A stretch of DNA of 64,000 nt from Plasmodium brasilianum (GCF_023973825.1 NC_090123.1:2112486-2176485), one strand, 5' to 3'. Shown: positions 11,902 to 27,050, counted from the stretch's first letter. Notes: generated from the letters alone by a model not told the origin. Translations and numbers: made by a program.

Positions 11902-14900
11902 AATGAATAAAAATGAATGTTTGTCTATCACTAAAAACTTTAATATGAAGTAGTAAATTAAACAACTATATTGATATACTTAATATGAATATATATATTT
12001 TCTAAAGTATTATAAAGCTACACGTATATCTAGTCTCTTTGATACAAAGAAACAGAAATATATAATCTTCTTTTTTTGTCAATTTTAATGTATTAATGTT
12101 TTTGAATTTTCATTTTAAATTATTATTATAGCTTAAATATTATGGTGTAGCACATATATTTATGAGTATAAATATATGTCTAAGAAATATATTTGGTTGT
12201 GCCTTAATTTGAATGTATAATAGTACGATTCACATAATTATATAGAAGTTTCTTAATTTAGAAGTATACTAATCAATTTTGATTTCTTTGTTGAATCTCA
12301 GTGCAATCTAAAATTATTATTTGTTCAAGTAATTAAGAAAAGTTTTTATTTTTAAATTAACAATGAATGTGTGTTGTTTTGTATTTAATGTAAAAAAGCA
12401 TATGTATTTCGTTATACTAATACATGTATATATATTTTTGTTTTTCTCTTAGGACAGAACTGAATATTTTTTGCATAAAATGTGCCCATGTAAAACATAT
12501 TATAAAACTAATATATTGAAAAAATATGTTTAACAGACTTTTAGCTTATTTTATTTCGAGAAAATGTCAAAATATAGATATATAATTTAATAATATATTT
12601 TTTAATTATAGAATAACTATAATATCATATTAAATTTCAGATTATCAATCACTAAGTATAAATGAATTTTTAAAACCATTTGTTATATTATTATGGTTCC
12701 TAGCTGTTGCGCTAACTGGAGTTTGTGCAAAATATTTATATATAAATTATGTTGAGCATTTATAATTAAATATAGAGCACGTATTTCTTATTTTTCATGT
12801 TGCTCTGTTATTAATCTAATGAATTAATTTTAATTATATATTCATAAATCATATATTGAAATTCTTTTTTTTTTTTTAAATATTATTTATAAAATTTATG
12901 TCTACTTTTTATAACATATATCTTCTTATTTTACTAGTTGGTACTAATTTTAAATATCTATAGTTTTCATTAATTATTTCTCAAAAAATATTAGATAACT
13001 TTTGATATAGTATATTGAGAATAAATAAATAAAAACTAGGCAGTTGTTTTTTACTTACATAAAACAAAACTCTTCTTTCTAGCGAAAAGGTGTTTATTGA
13101 AAATTTAACATCATAGTTTGCAGTTATTAAATAATTTTATATCTACAAAATATTTTTTTTTTAAGTATGCGAAAATATTAGTAATTTTACTCATGGAGCA
13201 CTAAATTCATATTTTAAATATTTTAAAATTAAATTTTATATATTTTTCGATTTTATATGAATTAAAATTCCATCTTTTTTACTTAATTTTTGAATGAGGT
13301 ATTTAATATTTTCCTTGCAAACTGTACAGTAGAAAAGTTACTCCTATATACATAAATCATAATTTTCGCGTTATTAAAAATTTCATATTTCTATAGTCTT
13401 ATGTATGAATACTTTATTTAAAGTATTTTTTAAATATTCCTTTTCATTATTTTTGGAATTTTTTATGAGTTCAATAATAAATTATAAGGCTTTATAATTT
13501 TATTTTTGTTTCTACCTCGGAATATGGTAGTGCAGCGGTCATCATATATTATGTACTTTCTTTAACATTATGTATTAATACAATGCCATTATTTATAAAT
13601 TCTTTATGATATTTCTTTTTAGTAATTTGTTTTATTTTTTTTTCTGTATAGTAGAAAATTATACATTTGTGTATCTTGGAGTATGTAAAATATATGAATT
13701 TAAAAATGAGTTCATTCTTCTGAATGTAGATAACTCAAGGAAAAATTATATTAATAATCCTTATGTTTATGTCATGGTAGTTCTTCTAAAAATGAGGTAT
13801 TTAAATTTTTTTGAGTATACATAATTATATTATTTTTATTGTGTGTAGAAGATGAAAAAATTTTATGGTTTCTTTTAGTTTACTGTAAAAAATTTCGAAT
13901 ATACAATAAAATATATATATTTTTACAATCTGCTAACAATGCAATAGGAGTATTTCATGATGATAATATGAAGTTCTAACTTTTACAAAATATTGTTTAT
14001 AATTAAATATTTTATATTGAGTACTCACCTATATATGCATATAGTTATAATAAGTTGCTCCTATTATATATTAATATAATTAATCAAGTATTAAAAATAC
14101 TTTGAGTTTGTAGTAATGGCAATATTTTTATGAGAAAATGTTATAGTACAATATGTGAAAAAAAAATTATATACATGAAAAACATACCAGTAAGCATTAA
14201 AAAGTTTAAAAAATATATATATCTTTGTTGTTTACGTATAATATTTCATAAAGATTTGTAACGTTTCCTAATTTTTTATTTTTGATGTATAAAAAAAAAA
14301 AAACATGCTATAAGATTTTTTTGACTAAAATTTTTAACGTAAATTGAGGATACTTATAAATGTATTAATTTCATCGCATCCGTGAGTTTTGGAATTGTTA
14401 TGTGTACTTTTTTTTTTTTTTTTTTTGTGTAGAATAATATTTATATAGTTAAATTTCTAAAAAAATAGAAAAGAAATGAGATATACAAATAAAAAAATAA
14501 TTAATTTCATTATATCATAATATTACAGATTTATATATATAAGAAAACTAAAATAAGTAAATGTTTAGTTAATATTAGAACAATACTGATAGTTACTTCA
14601 TATCGTTACCTTTATATTAATTGTTATGTATTAATTGTCGCTTTATTCAAAATGTAATCATATTTTAATAAATTTTTGTTATTTAGAGTTTATAGATAAA
14701 TAATTATTTCTTGTTTTTGAAAATAAATTAGACTAAAATTACGTTGTTTTAATTTTTTTTATTTGTATGGAAATATTTAAAAATATTAATAATACAAATG
14801 CATGCATTATATAGAATTATAAAAATACAACAAAATTGAAGAACATTCTTACAGATTAACATAATGAAAAATATTACAGAAATATTCTTTTGTATAAGGA

Positions 14901-15800
14901 ATAAAAATTATTTATATAAAAACTGCATAAACCAAATAGTAAATATGATAATAAAATTTTTATAAAATTGAAAAAAATTGTTTTTATATATTTATGATTG
15001 TTCCTTAGTGCTATTAGCTCTTAATTTATTTGTATTTTTATAGAATACATTAAGTTAATTACAAACAACAAATTTAATTTTTGCTAAAGCCACCAAAGGG
15101 AAAGATAATTATATATATTAGAAGGTATAAATTTAATATCTTAAAAAAGTTAAATTATTCTCCCAAAAAATAAAAGAAAATGCTCTTTTATGGATCTTCT
15201 GGATATTATGTTTTTAATTTTTATATGCCATTATTACCCTCTAAAATATATATATTTTTTATTAACTTACATTTTAATGGATTTTAAGTATTTACATGTT
15301 TATATGTGTGAATAACATTTATTATATGTATATATATATTCCTTAAAAGTTCTTTACTTAACATATTAATATTTCCCTATTATTTCACATTTTTATTTAT
15401 TCCTTCTACCTCATTTGTTTTTTCTTTTTTTTTTTTGTAATTAATTTTTGAAAAATTAAAATTATTAAATACGAAATTATTAAACTTTAATGGAATTCAA
15501 GCACGAATTTTTAAAAATAGTGTAGAGCTAAATTTGAGTTTTATAGTTATGGTAATGTCACCGAATTGTGTAAATAACTTTGAACTTATATAATAATTTT
15601 TTTTATATGCGCAATTAAAAATGGAAATTTTTTTTTATTTTCTGTACTTAGGGTATCAATTTTCATTATATCTATAAGAATTAACGTATTGCACGCACGA
15701 GTACCTTAATAAATATAAAATAAGAAAATTAAGTAAATGAATATTATGTATATGTAAAGATTTTAAGTATTATATTAACGAGATGTACGCTTTCTTTTTT
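11902..15800. other. Intergenic DNA after the first fam-l gene
   Basis: AT-rich gene desert between the two large duplicated segments. A possible orphan membrane exon lies at 12,641-12,765 (listed separately). There is a poly-T run near 14,408-14,426. The short open frame at 13,606-13,824 has no recognisable features and is probably chance. Confidence 0.55.
12641..12765 (+). other. Possible orphan terminal exon with a membrane segment
   Basis: After a good acceptor (TTTCAG, ending at 12,640) an open frame of about 40 codons runs to TAA at 12,763-12,765. It encodes a compact helix candidate containing FLKPFVILLWFLAVALTG. The codon mix is less monotonous than in the flanking DNA. No partner exon was found, so it may be a relic of an older membrane-protein gene or a chance frame. 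Confidence 0.25.
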
Positions 15801-15803
15801 TAG

Positions 15804-15925
15804 GTTCCCTTCACTACTATCAAGATGTCTTATTTATCCAGAATGCAGGTTATGTTGAAAAAGGAGAGAATGTAGAAGAAGAAAATCATTTTCGGACAAG
15901 GTCATGCAAAACTCTAAGAATATAA
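15804..15925 (+). pseudogene. Possible PIR-type terminal exon relic
   Basis: A polypyrimidine tract and TTTTTTTAG acceptor precede about 120 bp of purine-rich, coding-like sequence that stands out from the AT filler. One frame opens with LGSLHYY, faintly like the GS-x-LH cytoplasmic start of PIR last exons, and ends at TAA 15,923-15,925. Other frames are broken. This is a weak assignment. Confidence 0.22.
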
Positions 15926-18900
15926 AAAAAAGGTAAATAACATAAAACATGATTGATATTGGTACAAAAACATGTGTATAATTGGGTATTTTAAGAAAAC
16001 ATTTTATGTCCCTATTTTATTCATTGTTCAAACAGATCTTACGAAGTTTTTTTGAAAACAAAGTTGCATATACACATAAATGTGTTATTCAAAAAGGACA
16101 AACAAAAAATGTTAGTGTATTTTTCTACACAATTTTTCTAATTTATTTTTTCTTTCCAATGCATGTATGAAAGTGCAAAATTTCGAAAAACTAAACATAT
16201 AATTATGTAGTTTCTTGGGAATCGGTGACATAAGAGTTAAAATTATTTTTAAAGAATTTATATGTGTGAATCATGCTGCTATAATGTATACATATGTATG
16301 GGCATACATTCGTGTATATTTACATGTACATAAGAACATGTGTGTATGTAAATGCATATAGGAGTGTGTGTACATGTACATATGTATACTTACATAATGT
16401 AAAATACGAATTTATATATTTAAAGACATATACTTTCTTATATTTTAAAAAAAGCACCTTTATGTTTAAACGTCAAAAATTATATTGAATTATTTTCTAT
16501 GTTATTAACATGATTTATGGAAGCATGTTTTCCTACATAAAAGCAATAATATCTAATAAAACAAATAGGATGCATTTTTTACAGCTTGATTTATCTATTT
16601 CATTTTATGCTATCATTATAGAAATTCGTTATTATTTCTGAGATTCGTACATATATGTATACATTTTTTTATTATGTTGTTGTACCATGCATGTGTAACA
16701 TGAATAAAGGAATCCATGGGAATAATACTTTCATAAAGTTACTAATGCTCATTTAATTTATTAAAATAAAGATAAATAGAATAAGAAATTCATTATGGGA
16801 GAACAATTTTATGTCATTAACTGAATCAATTTTAGGATATAATTGAGTTCATACCTATACACGTTAGTAGAATAGCATTATTCATTATTAGATGCATTTG
16901 TTAGCACATGACAAGCAAGCATATATATATGCTTATTTATACTCTCTACCATTGTATGTTTTAGATTATTTATAATGAAAAGTTATAAAAGGGAAAACAT
17001 GTGTACACATGTATATGTATACAGACTTTTAAATATTGGAAATTAATTTACATTACTTTACAGATATTACCAATTTATGTTTATTTTTTATACATCTGAA
17101 AAATTTGGAATAAGTACATGTACTTAAAAGAGAATGGAACGAATGATAAAATTAAGATAAATAACAAGAAAATATAAGGACAATGCATGAATTCGCTAAA
17201 AGAGTTACTTACCTTAAGGATGTTAACAAAGAAAAGGGATAAGAAAACATATATATTGTAACTCACTTGAACAGTGAGCTGGTCAAATATATTATTTGGA
17301 AAGGAAATTCGTTTAACTGTAGCCTATTTTATGTTACATTAGAAATGTTAGCGTACTTCTGATTACCTCTATTAAATATCTTTATATGGAAATCAATTAA
17401 TGTATTCATTGTAAACATGGAGAATACAAAAAAAAGGATATAAAAAATACAAATATATTAGAGGCAATGGTATAACCAAAAATCCAAAATCTATTAGTTC
17501 ATTGTAGTATAATAGAAAACATTTCATATATGTAACTAAGTGTACATATACATACAATGTACTATGTTGATGGATATGTTCATTATTTTCACAAAAGTAA
17601 AACAAGTATTTAATATAAGATACATGTGTAGTAATAAAAAATATGAATAAGGTAATTATGTATACAAATATGAATGTAATACATGAATTTATTTGTAACA
17701 TAAAAAAAGGAAAACTTATAATTTAATTTTTTTTGTTTTTTTTTATAATAATTACATTATATATATATATATATATATAAGTTATCTCGTTTGTAACAAG
17801 AATGTCTTAGATATATTTTTAACAAAAACATTATTAGAAAAAATAAATATCTGTAAAGTTCTAGAGTAGAATGAAATACATATATATAAAACTCATAATG
17901 GTCCTAATGTTATAGAATATATTAATATATAAACGTTTATGTGAACATACTTCAATAGAGGTCATAGTAATATTAGAATTGTAGATAAGATTTAATAGTT
18001 GTATAATATGTATTATTTAAAAATATTACGTAATGAAATAATTATAAAATAATAATTTCCCTAAAAATATGTATAGCACATATTATTTTTTGAACGAAAT
18101 ATTAAAATAAAAAAAGTCATATGCTTTATTATGACATTAAGTACATGCTAAATTAAAAGAAACTTAATATAATATAACAAAAGTTATATTTATGAGAAAT
18201 TATATTTAAAATTGACATTATATATACAATAATTTAAAAAGTATTCATGGATTAATTTAAGTATATATGAGTTAATAAATATGCATATATGAAACACATA
18301 TATATATTTAATACATCTACACTCTCATATAGTATTTGTTCACTCAGAACTAAAGTATTTCAAAAAAAATAAAAATTATTTATTGAATGTTCACTCATTT
18401 TTCTGAATATATGCAATTATTTAATTTAAATTAATCTGGATATTTTTAATAGTTTCAACATGTATAAAATAATTTAGGCAAAAATTATATTTTTAAATAT
18501 TATTAACTGTATTAGTTACACAAATATCTAGAAAGGAATCATAAAAATGGAGCTTATAAATTCATGTAATTTGTATCATAATATATTATTATTATTAGAT
18601 GGTTTTAATTATTAAGATAATTTTTTCTATATATTTATATAAACACAAATTTGTAAATTTTGACAAGAGGACATCTAAATGAAAGAATCATTTAAAGGTC
18701 TTGAACAATTAATCTTTTTATATATATAAACATCTATATAATATATACTGCATATATATAAAAAATTGAAATAAAGAAGATTATTTTCTTATCTGTGCGA
18801 AATATTATAATGTAATACGTGTTATATAGCCTATTATAAATTTAAAGTTTTTTTATATTTTTTTTTAATTATGTATTTTTTGTAGAGATGTAATTTACTT

Positions 18901-21900
18901 GCGAATATTCTGATCAATTTATAATTATACTATCAAAATAATACATTGTGCTTTATAATTATTCACATTCACTCTATTAAACAAAAACTAATGAATATAA
19001 CTATTTCTTTTTTTATAGGTATTTTTCATAAAATATTTAATTTATTTTAAGTTAATATATGAAATTTAAAATATGGTTCTCAGTAATATTTATATGTAAA
19101 TCAATGAAAAATATATAAGTTTTTATCTGATCCATAAAAATGTTAAATTATAAAGTAGGCATTAAATATTCTCCAAAATTTTATTATTTGATTTTTTATA
19201 TATTATATTTTTGCATTTATAAACAAAGTTATTTTTTGTTGTAAATTATTTTATTTGCAGTGGTTATTTATTAGAATTTTTTTTTTTAAGTAACATATTT
19301 ACTAAAATATTATTTTATTAAATTCTTCTTCTTTTTTAATATTATCATTTCTATAGAACTTATAAATTTATAATTTTTTTTTTTAAAAATAAAATAATAA
19401 AAAAATATAAATTGTTTTATTTTTAAATGTAATAAATTTCACCTTAGTTATTGTAAAAAAAATGTATTATTTTAAATTATATAAAAATTATAGCATATCG
19501 TTTATAACACAATGGTAAAAATATATTAAACTGTTAAATTGGATAGTATTTTGTAATAAAAATTTGTACTTTATTTAAATCTTAGAATGTAATTTTTATA
19601 TGATTACAGTATAAATGCTGTACATGTAGTAGGTTTATAAAATATATTGTAGAGTAACATGTGCCATATAATAAATTTGTCTTTTTTTATTTTTTTTTCT
19701 CTTTCATTCCTATTAATACTTTTGTATACTATAGAATAATTTGTGTTTTTCTATTATAATATAATGTTTTAAAAGCATAAACTATATAAAGAAGTAAGCT
19801 CATTCTTAAGTTTCTAAACAACAAATTAATGACTATATTACTAGTATAAGCTAAAGTATCTATTCTTACCGCATATATTTTTTTTGTTTTAGCTGTAAAA
19901 TAAAATTCTTATGAACTAAAAAATCCATTTTATTTTAATGTTGTTATGGAAATTACTGATAATAAACACTTATAATTGTTCTGTTAGAGTATTAATATAT
20001 ATATATTTTTTTTGAGAACTTATGAATAATATTACATTTACAGAAAGTTATTTATTTATGTTACCTTTTTCATAATAACTTTCTTAGAAATATTTACAAA
20101 ATATATTTAAAATTTTATTTGCTTTAATATACTCTGTACACGTATTTTATTTATGAAGTGTTTTGCTCTTTTAAAAAATATAATAACAATGAAAATAAAT
20201 ATACCTTTTCATTACTATCTAGTGGATAAACAGTTATAATATGAAAGAAAAAAGGTACTTTTTTATTTTAGTAAAAACTCTTATAATTATATTTCTTATT
20301 TGGGGCTGTTCTAATTTATACTATACTGTATAACGATGACATCGCTGAAAACTTGCCTTATATTTTTTGATAACTGATATTATATGTACTTATGTGAAAA
20401 TTTTCATTATAAGTAGATTCATAATAAAATATATAATAAAAATATTATTTTTTCATTATGATGTACTTTAGATAAATCTTTATATAATTAAAACAGTAAT
20501 GATAGAACCTTATATGCTACAAATGATTTTTCATTGTCAGAAAATAAGAAAGTAACGGGTAATACACGATTAAGGATATATTATATGGAATTAGATAAGA
20601 TGATTCCGATAATGAAATCGATCATATTAAATCAGCATATGGTGTAAAAGGTTAGTGTAAAGTTATAGATAATTCAACTAGTTCAGCAAGAACATTAATC
20701 AATAAATGAGAATCTTCTATATATATTCCATTTGAAGTGATAAATATATTTTTTTTTTTTTGGAAATCTATTATATAGATAATTTTATTATATATATTGT
20801 AGGAAATATATAAATTACGCCCAAAGTATAAAATATTCGGCTTGTATGATTATCTCTTTATTATTTACTCTATACAAAAACATTCATATATAATGTTTTT
20901 GTTATTTTTTTCTATATTTTATTCCATTAAAAAATTTATTGTCTATTATAGAATGAATTACAAAGACGATTATTATAATCTAGTGAGAGAACCATAACTG
21001 TATTGTATTTCATTTCTTTATTATGTATTTTAGTGTTTATTTATGTTTTTGTAAAATTTTTAAAATAAACAGTTGCAGTATGAAGAACTGAAATTATATC
21101 CTATATACATTTCATACATTGTTTTCAGAAATAATATTTTTCATGAATCGAATAAAATTTCGCTTTACGCTTAATGAAATTATAATCTCACATAAAACAA
21201 TTGTTGTATAATTTAAACTATTTTTTTATGCCTCCTCGATAATAAACAAATATATATTACTGCACAAAAGTAAAGAAAAATATATTAAATATTTTTAACA
21301 GTTCGCGTGTTTTTACCTTAGATTTATTATAATAATTAATTATTTTGGTGTAATTTAATACGTTTGTTCATTTTATGTAAATATATATCTTTCTCAACAT
21401 ACAAATGTGAAATTGATATTTCTCTATATTAACAATATAAATATGTGCTTAATAAGCATAAATTATATATACAATATGTATCATGTAGATTTACATTATG
21501 ATAAATATGTGATCGTTTAATTTAATATGTAGGATTACAGATAATATAGATTCACTAATCTAATTAAGTAATTTATATTTTTAAAAATTATTTATTTTTA
21601 TTTTTTTTATGGTGTTAAGTGATTATTTTTATGAACTTTTAAAAAAATTCGTTATACATTAATTTTAATTTCCATAAATTACGCTTTTTTCATATAGATA
21701 AAACAAAACCATATTATTTTTTGTGTTTATATATATTTTTTATTTAGAAATAAATATAACAAGTCATATTTATATAAAAACATTATGTGAAATACAGATT
21801 TCATAACTTATTTGATGTAAAGTTTGTTTCAGTAGATTTTTTATATTTTTCAAGTATGAAATTATTAATAAATAAAGACATAATTCTACATTAATGTATC

Positions 21901-22560
21901 AATTATTAACGGAACATTATCTATTTAAAAATTCTTGAATTATTATTTATAAATGACGGGATTAAACGTTTTTCAGATTAGTTTTTATCTTATGTAATTT
22001 TTGGAGTTAAAAACTTTTTAAAAAAATTATTTAAATATATATGAAATATATATTGACAAAAAAAAATATTCATTTTATCATCGAATTAAATAACTAAAGT
22101 ATATTTTCTATAACATTATTATGTTATATACTTTGTACAAAATGACTCTATAAATATTTATTTCTTTTTTTCTGTATTTCTTATAAATATATATATAACA
22201 TTACAAAAATAAAAGGTAATATAAAAAAAGTAGATAATCTTACAGACTATACTTTTATATAAAATAGTATAAATTATATCTAGTTAGATACAATAACCTT
22301 CAACAGTTATTTTTAAGAAGTAAATGATAAGCTTTTATATACCTTTTAAATATATACTTATTAAGTCATACGCTAAAAATTTGATGTTATAAATATATTA
22401 TAAATCATATAATAAAGAATATATTTATGGGGTAACTAGTGACATGAGGACAAAGAAAATAAAATAAAATTGTATAACTTATTCTTATTTTTCCTTATTA
22501 TTATACTGTTATAATAATTAATAAGGAAAAATTAATTAAATGAGTAATTCTTCACTTAAT
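15926..22560. other. Noncoding DNA leading into the second fam-m gene
   Basis: The stretch at 16.2-17.7 kb is rich in TGTATG/CATATG-like steps and less AT-biased than its surroundings. From 16,577 onward it matches the start of the window. A minus frame at 17,393-17,701 shares EHIHQH and other positions with the frame at 813-1,037. After about 17.75 kb it is AT filler collinear with 1.1-6.1 kb. No supportable gene. Confidence 0.55.
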
Positions 22561-22583
22561 GTAGATAATTATCTTTTTTCTAT

Positions 22584-22597
22584 ATTCTCTACATTCT
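22584..22597 (+). promoter_or_regulatory. Conserved upstream element of the second fam-m gene
   Basis: Exact ATTCTCTACATTCT, 421 bp upstream of the ATG at 23,005. A neighbouring CTTCACTTAAT block is shared with the first fam-m gene. The promoter role is inferred from conserved position. Confidence 0.5.
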
Positions 22598-23004
22598 ATA
22601 TTCTATGTATATACCCTACTTGGAAATATTATGAAATCATATATATATATCATTTTTTTTAAAAAATTAAAAAAATGGTAATTTAATTAATTCACTCTTT
22701 TGAATAAATAATTTTCATATTTTGATTATTTATTACCGAATTCATTTTATATTATATTATGTAAAGTTACACTTTTATAAATAATATTAATATAATAATT
22801 TTTGTATATATTTTTAAGGTTACTTTTCTTTATCTCTGTCGTAAAAGAATTTATAGGCGAATACATTTAATATTGTTTTATGAAAGTATAATAAAAAAAG
22901 AAGTTAAATAAATAATAATAGTGCCCCTTATCATTAAAAGTATATTATATTATTATTAATTATATACCTTTTCAGTATATTGTATAATATAAATAATCTA
23001 TATT

Positions 23005-24017
23005 ATGGAACAACAAATTAAGTCACTGTTATTTATTAAAATTTTTACATTTAGCTTTTTATGTTGGATATGCCATTTTTACATATATATGGTATATTAA
23101 TATTACTTCAGGAAATTTGTATTATTTATATTTTTTGTGTTGTGTTTTATTTAATGCTGTTTTTTAGAATGATATTATTTAATCGTATATATAATAATTA
23201 TTGTTATTATTTTTTTTAGATGGCATTGAACAAACTTTTTGATATTAACTACAATCATCATAGAGAATTATATACAAGAAATTATCGTTCAATGGCAAAT
23301 TATAAACAGTATAATCATTCAAGTATTACATGTATTAATGAACAGTTACCGAACGGAGTGAACAATAAAATTGATATAATTAGTAAAGAAAAATATGCTG
23401 AAAGAAACAAAAAACATTCAAATAGAACTTTATCAACTAGTGCAAAAAGTCATAGAAAAGATACAAAAAGCAAATCTTGTATATATGAAACAAAAAAATA
23501 TTCCCGTTTAGAAAAAAAAATATTCAAAGAACTTGATTATGCAGATTTTCTTAAAAACAACAGGACAATTAGTGATAAAATTTATAAAAAAATAATACTT
23601 AAAAAATGCGGATTACGACTTGCTTTACCTTTATTACTATTTTTGGTGTTAGCAATATCATTTATATTAGATAAATTTTGTGGATATGGGCTTACATCTG
23701 CTTTGTATAATGTAATAATTTATTTTTCACCTGTTGAAAAAATAACTATTTTACCTAAGAAGATAATAAATATGTCTCCGGCCATAAAAGATTTATATGA
23801 TTTTTTGAATAAACCATCTCTAAAATGGTTCACACAAGTTTTGGTAAAAAAGGAAGGAACTACAAATATATGGGAAAATCATTGTGTACCATATTTTTTG
23901 GGATTTCTAATATATTTTGTGCCTTTATTCATATTAGGTATCATACTTATATCAGCGGTTTTTTATTATCATAAAAAAGTTAAAAAGTTCGAAAAAATTA
24001 AGTTCAGGAAAAAGTAA
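23005..24017 (+). CDS. fam-m family exported protein
   Basis: Intact two-exon fam-m gene, 294 residues; molecular function unknown. Exon 1 (23,005-23,091, 29 codons) starts MEQQIKSLLF and encodes a signal-like hydrophobic stretch ending at a GTATAT donor. Exon 2 (23,220-24,017) joins in phase 0 after TTTTTTAG. The export-motif region reads RSMAN, a poor match to R-x-L-x-E/Q/D. A basic, Ser/Lys-rich middle is followed by the fam-m block FKELDYADFLKNNRTISDK, a first membrane segment (about 161-179), a variable loop with Cys residues, a second membrane segment (about 252-277) and a Lys-rich tail. Published structure prediction for fam-l/fam-m proposes an RH5-like fold; that is family knowledge, not visible here. 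It is the duplicate of the 6.5-kb gene and, unlike it, keeps the standard splice donor. Confidence 0.88.
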
Positions 24018-27000
24018 AATGAATAATAAGTAATATTTTTTTATGTGTAATGAAATACTCAATATGAACATTTAACTGTAATATCTTGAATTGTATTCAT
24101 AATATGAATACTCATAGTGAAATAAAGATTATAAGTGTAAATACATATACCTGTTCTAAAGAATACACACCAGTAAAAAAAAATCTTATTTTTTTTGTGA
24201 ATTCTAATATATAATATTTTTTAGTTTGTAATTTAACGTATTGTTTCTTCCAAATTTAATATTTTGAATTATTGGATATATTTGTATATTTTCATATATT
24301 TGTATGAAAAATATGTTTTTGTGTGTTATAATTAATATTAAGTGGGACAATTTATATAATTTTATTTATTGCTTGTGTTAATTTATATTTTGACTATAAA
24401 AATACTTTTTTATATGTTTTCATTTTTCTTTAGTTTTAAATGAATATTTGTTGACATAATTTGAAAAATATTTGATTACAATTAATATAAAAAAATATAT
24501 GTCTTGATTTATTTTTATTGACACGATGAAGATGTATTTTGTTTAATTGTAGCACATATATATATATTATAAAAGCAAACATAGCATTCACTATATAAAA
24601 TAAGTTTTATGATTAATAAACTGTAAAAAATTTACATTGTAAATTCCCTTTCAACGGATTATTATTTTTTATTTTTTTGATATAAAAAATAAAATATAAA
24701 TTTACAATATAATATCTTTATTAATTTTCAGGTACTTATAATAGTTCAATAACTTATTATTTCTAAATGTACACAATTAAATGAAAATGACTACTATTTA
24801 ACATTTTATTATTTATCTTAATTGTAAAGTTAATTTCATATCTAAAAAATTAATTAAATATAAATTATATGTTAAATTTATAAATATACCATATATATTT
24901 TACAATTTTTACAATATTATAAGTTTAAATTAATGAATTAAATGTAATCAAATATTAACAAATAATACGCATAAATACTTTTTTTTTTTTAATATTATTA
25001 AAATTTTATATGCATTCATATCTATAGAAAAAGATAAATTATCATTAGGGGTAATAAAAAAGTATATATTATTTCTACTTTTATATAATAAACTGTGTTT
25101 TTTATTTATATTTCCTCATTTTCTTATGTCTAATAATATGTTATGTAAATAGTTAATATTATATTATAGAAGCATAAAAATATATGTAGATTATATTGAA
25201 AATTACTAATTAATTTGTATTGGTAACACTTCTTTTTTTAAATAACATAAAATTAAAAAAAAAATTATTTTTTTTTAAATAATACATATGTACATTTATT
25301 TTCTTTTTGGTTACATAGGTTTTAACTAAGTCTGTTAGAAAAATTTCCATATATTTTGGTAGATGTTTTAATTAAATAAGTGTAATGATTTATTATTAAG
25401 TATATGAAGAATTTGTAATCGTTAAAAAATAATAAAATGTTGTAAAATTACTATTGTAAATGTAAAAATATGTTAATTTCCTTTTATACTATAATAATGA
25501 GGGGAAAAAAAAGAATTATTTTAAATGCTTATATATTTGAAAATTATGACTAAAAACACAATGCATTAGTAAAAATAATAAATTCAGAAGTTAATTTTGC
25601 AAAAAACAATATTGAATCTACAAGTAAATGAAATAATAATAAAACGTTAATATAAATATATATATATAAGAGAGCATTTCATTTATGGTTTGCACATTAT
25701 AGAAGTATAAAATTAAATATTATATAAGGATATTAATCTATTTATATGTTATTACTTAATTTAGTAAAAACACAAATAATATAGAAAAATATAAAATATT
25801 TTAAAAAAAATAGGAGCAAAAATATTTAGTTATCGTAAATGTTGCTCAAACAGAAAAATTGTATTTTTAATAAATTTTTAGCAGAATTATATGTTTTACT
25901 GTGCTTATATTTCGTAATTAATTTTGTAATATATTTACATATAATTATTATATTACATTTAAAAACTTAGTTTCTTTATATTTTACATGAAAATATTATC
26001 TATTAGAAAAAACGTTAGACGATAAATGTATGGAAACATATAAACTAGTTATATATAAGTCTTAATAAATTGCACTACGAATGCATTAATAATGTAAAAT
26101 TATAAAAATATAGTAGTATTAGTATTTGTAGTATATTCAACATATTTTAGTTATTTAATTATTCAATTGTAGGAATAAAAGTTTTTAAAGAGAACAATAA
26201 TAAAATATTATATATCAGATAATTACATTAATTATCTGTGCATATCATGTTTTCATAATTATCACTGTTATGTTTTTAGTACTTACGGAATATATATATT
26301 GGACTATAATATTTCTTTATTGGTAAATATATTTTCAATAAAGCATTTACTGTTTGTATATTTATGCCTATTTATTATATTGACCGTTTAAAATTTGTTC
26401 TTGACATAATGTATCTATAAAAAATATATAAAATATAAAAATATCCGTCTAAAGTTAAAAATAGAAAAATTACTAAATCATACATTTAAATAAATTACAG
26501 TGCTATACTTTCTTATTTGTTATGTAGAAATAGTAGACTATATATATTATTTTTATTTGTAAATTTATTTCATTTGTAGTATCCTTAATTTAATGTTAAT
26601 AAAGTAATACCTTTGTAACAATTTTTTCATTAGGCAATTTTTTTTCTTTTACTTTACATTATTATATTAATACTACCAATAATTATATACATAATTTAAA
26701 AAAAATTATAAAACTAAGTACATAAATATAAAGAGTTCTAGTTTAAATATAGTGTCACAGTTTGATCTTATTTAAAAATTGTAATATTCAAAAATTTTTT
26801 ATAAAAATAAAAAATCAATCATTATTTGCTTTTAGAATACATATATCTTTATATATAAAGTACTGTATATATTTAACATTTTAAAAAATATCATACAAAA
26901 TAAAATATAGTTGTTTATTGGAATCTAATGCACTTGTTATAATTAACGCAATAAAAAATGTTTCTTTCATTAAATAATATTATTATTATAATAATGTTTT

Positions 27001-27050
27001 ATTTAAAATAAGTATTTTTTCCAAAATACAATGTTTGAAAATTTTGAATT
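24018..27050. other. Intergenic DNA between fam-m and fam-l, copy B
   Basis: AT-rich spacer collinear with 7,576-10,540. No gene, RNA or long tandem array was recognised. Confidence 0.6.

Larger units (their letters stand above)
1..11950 (+). repeat. Large segmental duplication, copy A (fam-m/fam-l doublet with flanks)
   Basis: The whole stretch, noncoding DNA included, lines up collinearly with about 16,577-28,440. Anchors read by eye are the block near 60-140 against 16,631-16,720, the block near 1,750-1,880 against 18,345-18,480, the fam-m stop at 7,575 against 24,017, and the fam-l stop at 11,901 against 28,391. The offset drifts only from about 16,442 to 16,600. The copies are clearly diverged, with many substitutions and small indels. 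Copy A already matches at window base 1, so its left edge lies outside the window. The right edge is soft, because similarity fades after the fam-l stop. Confidence 0.8.
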
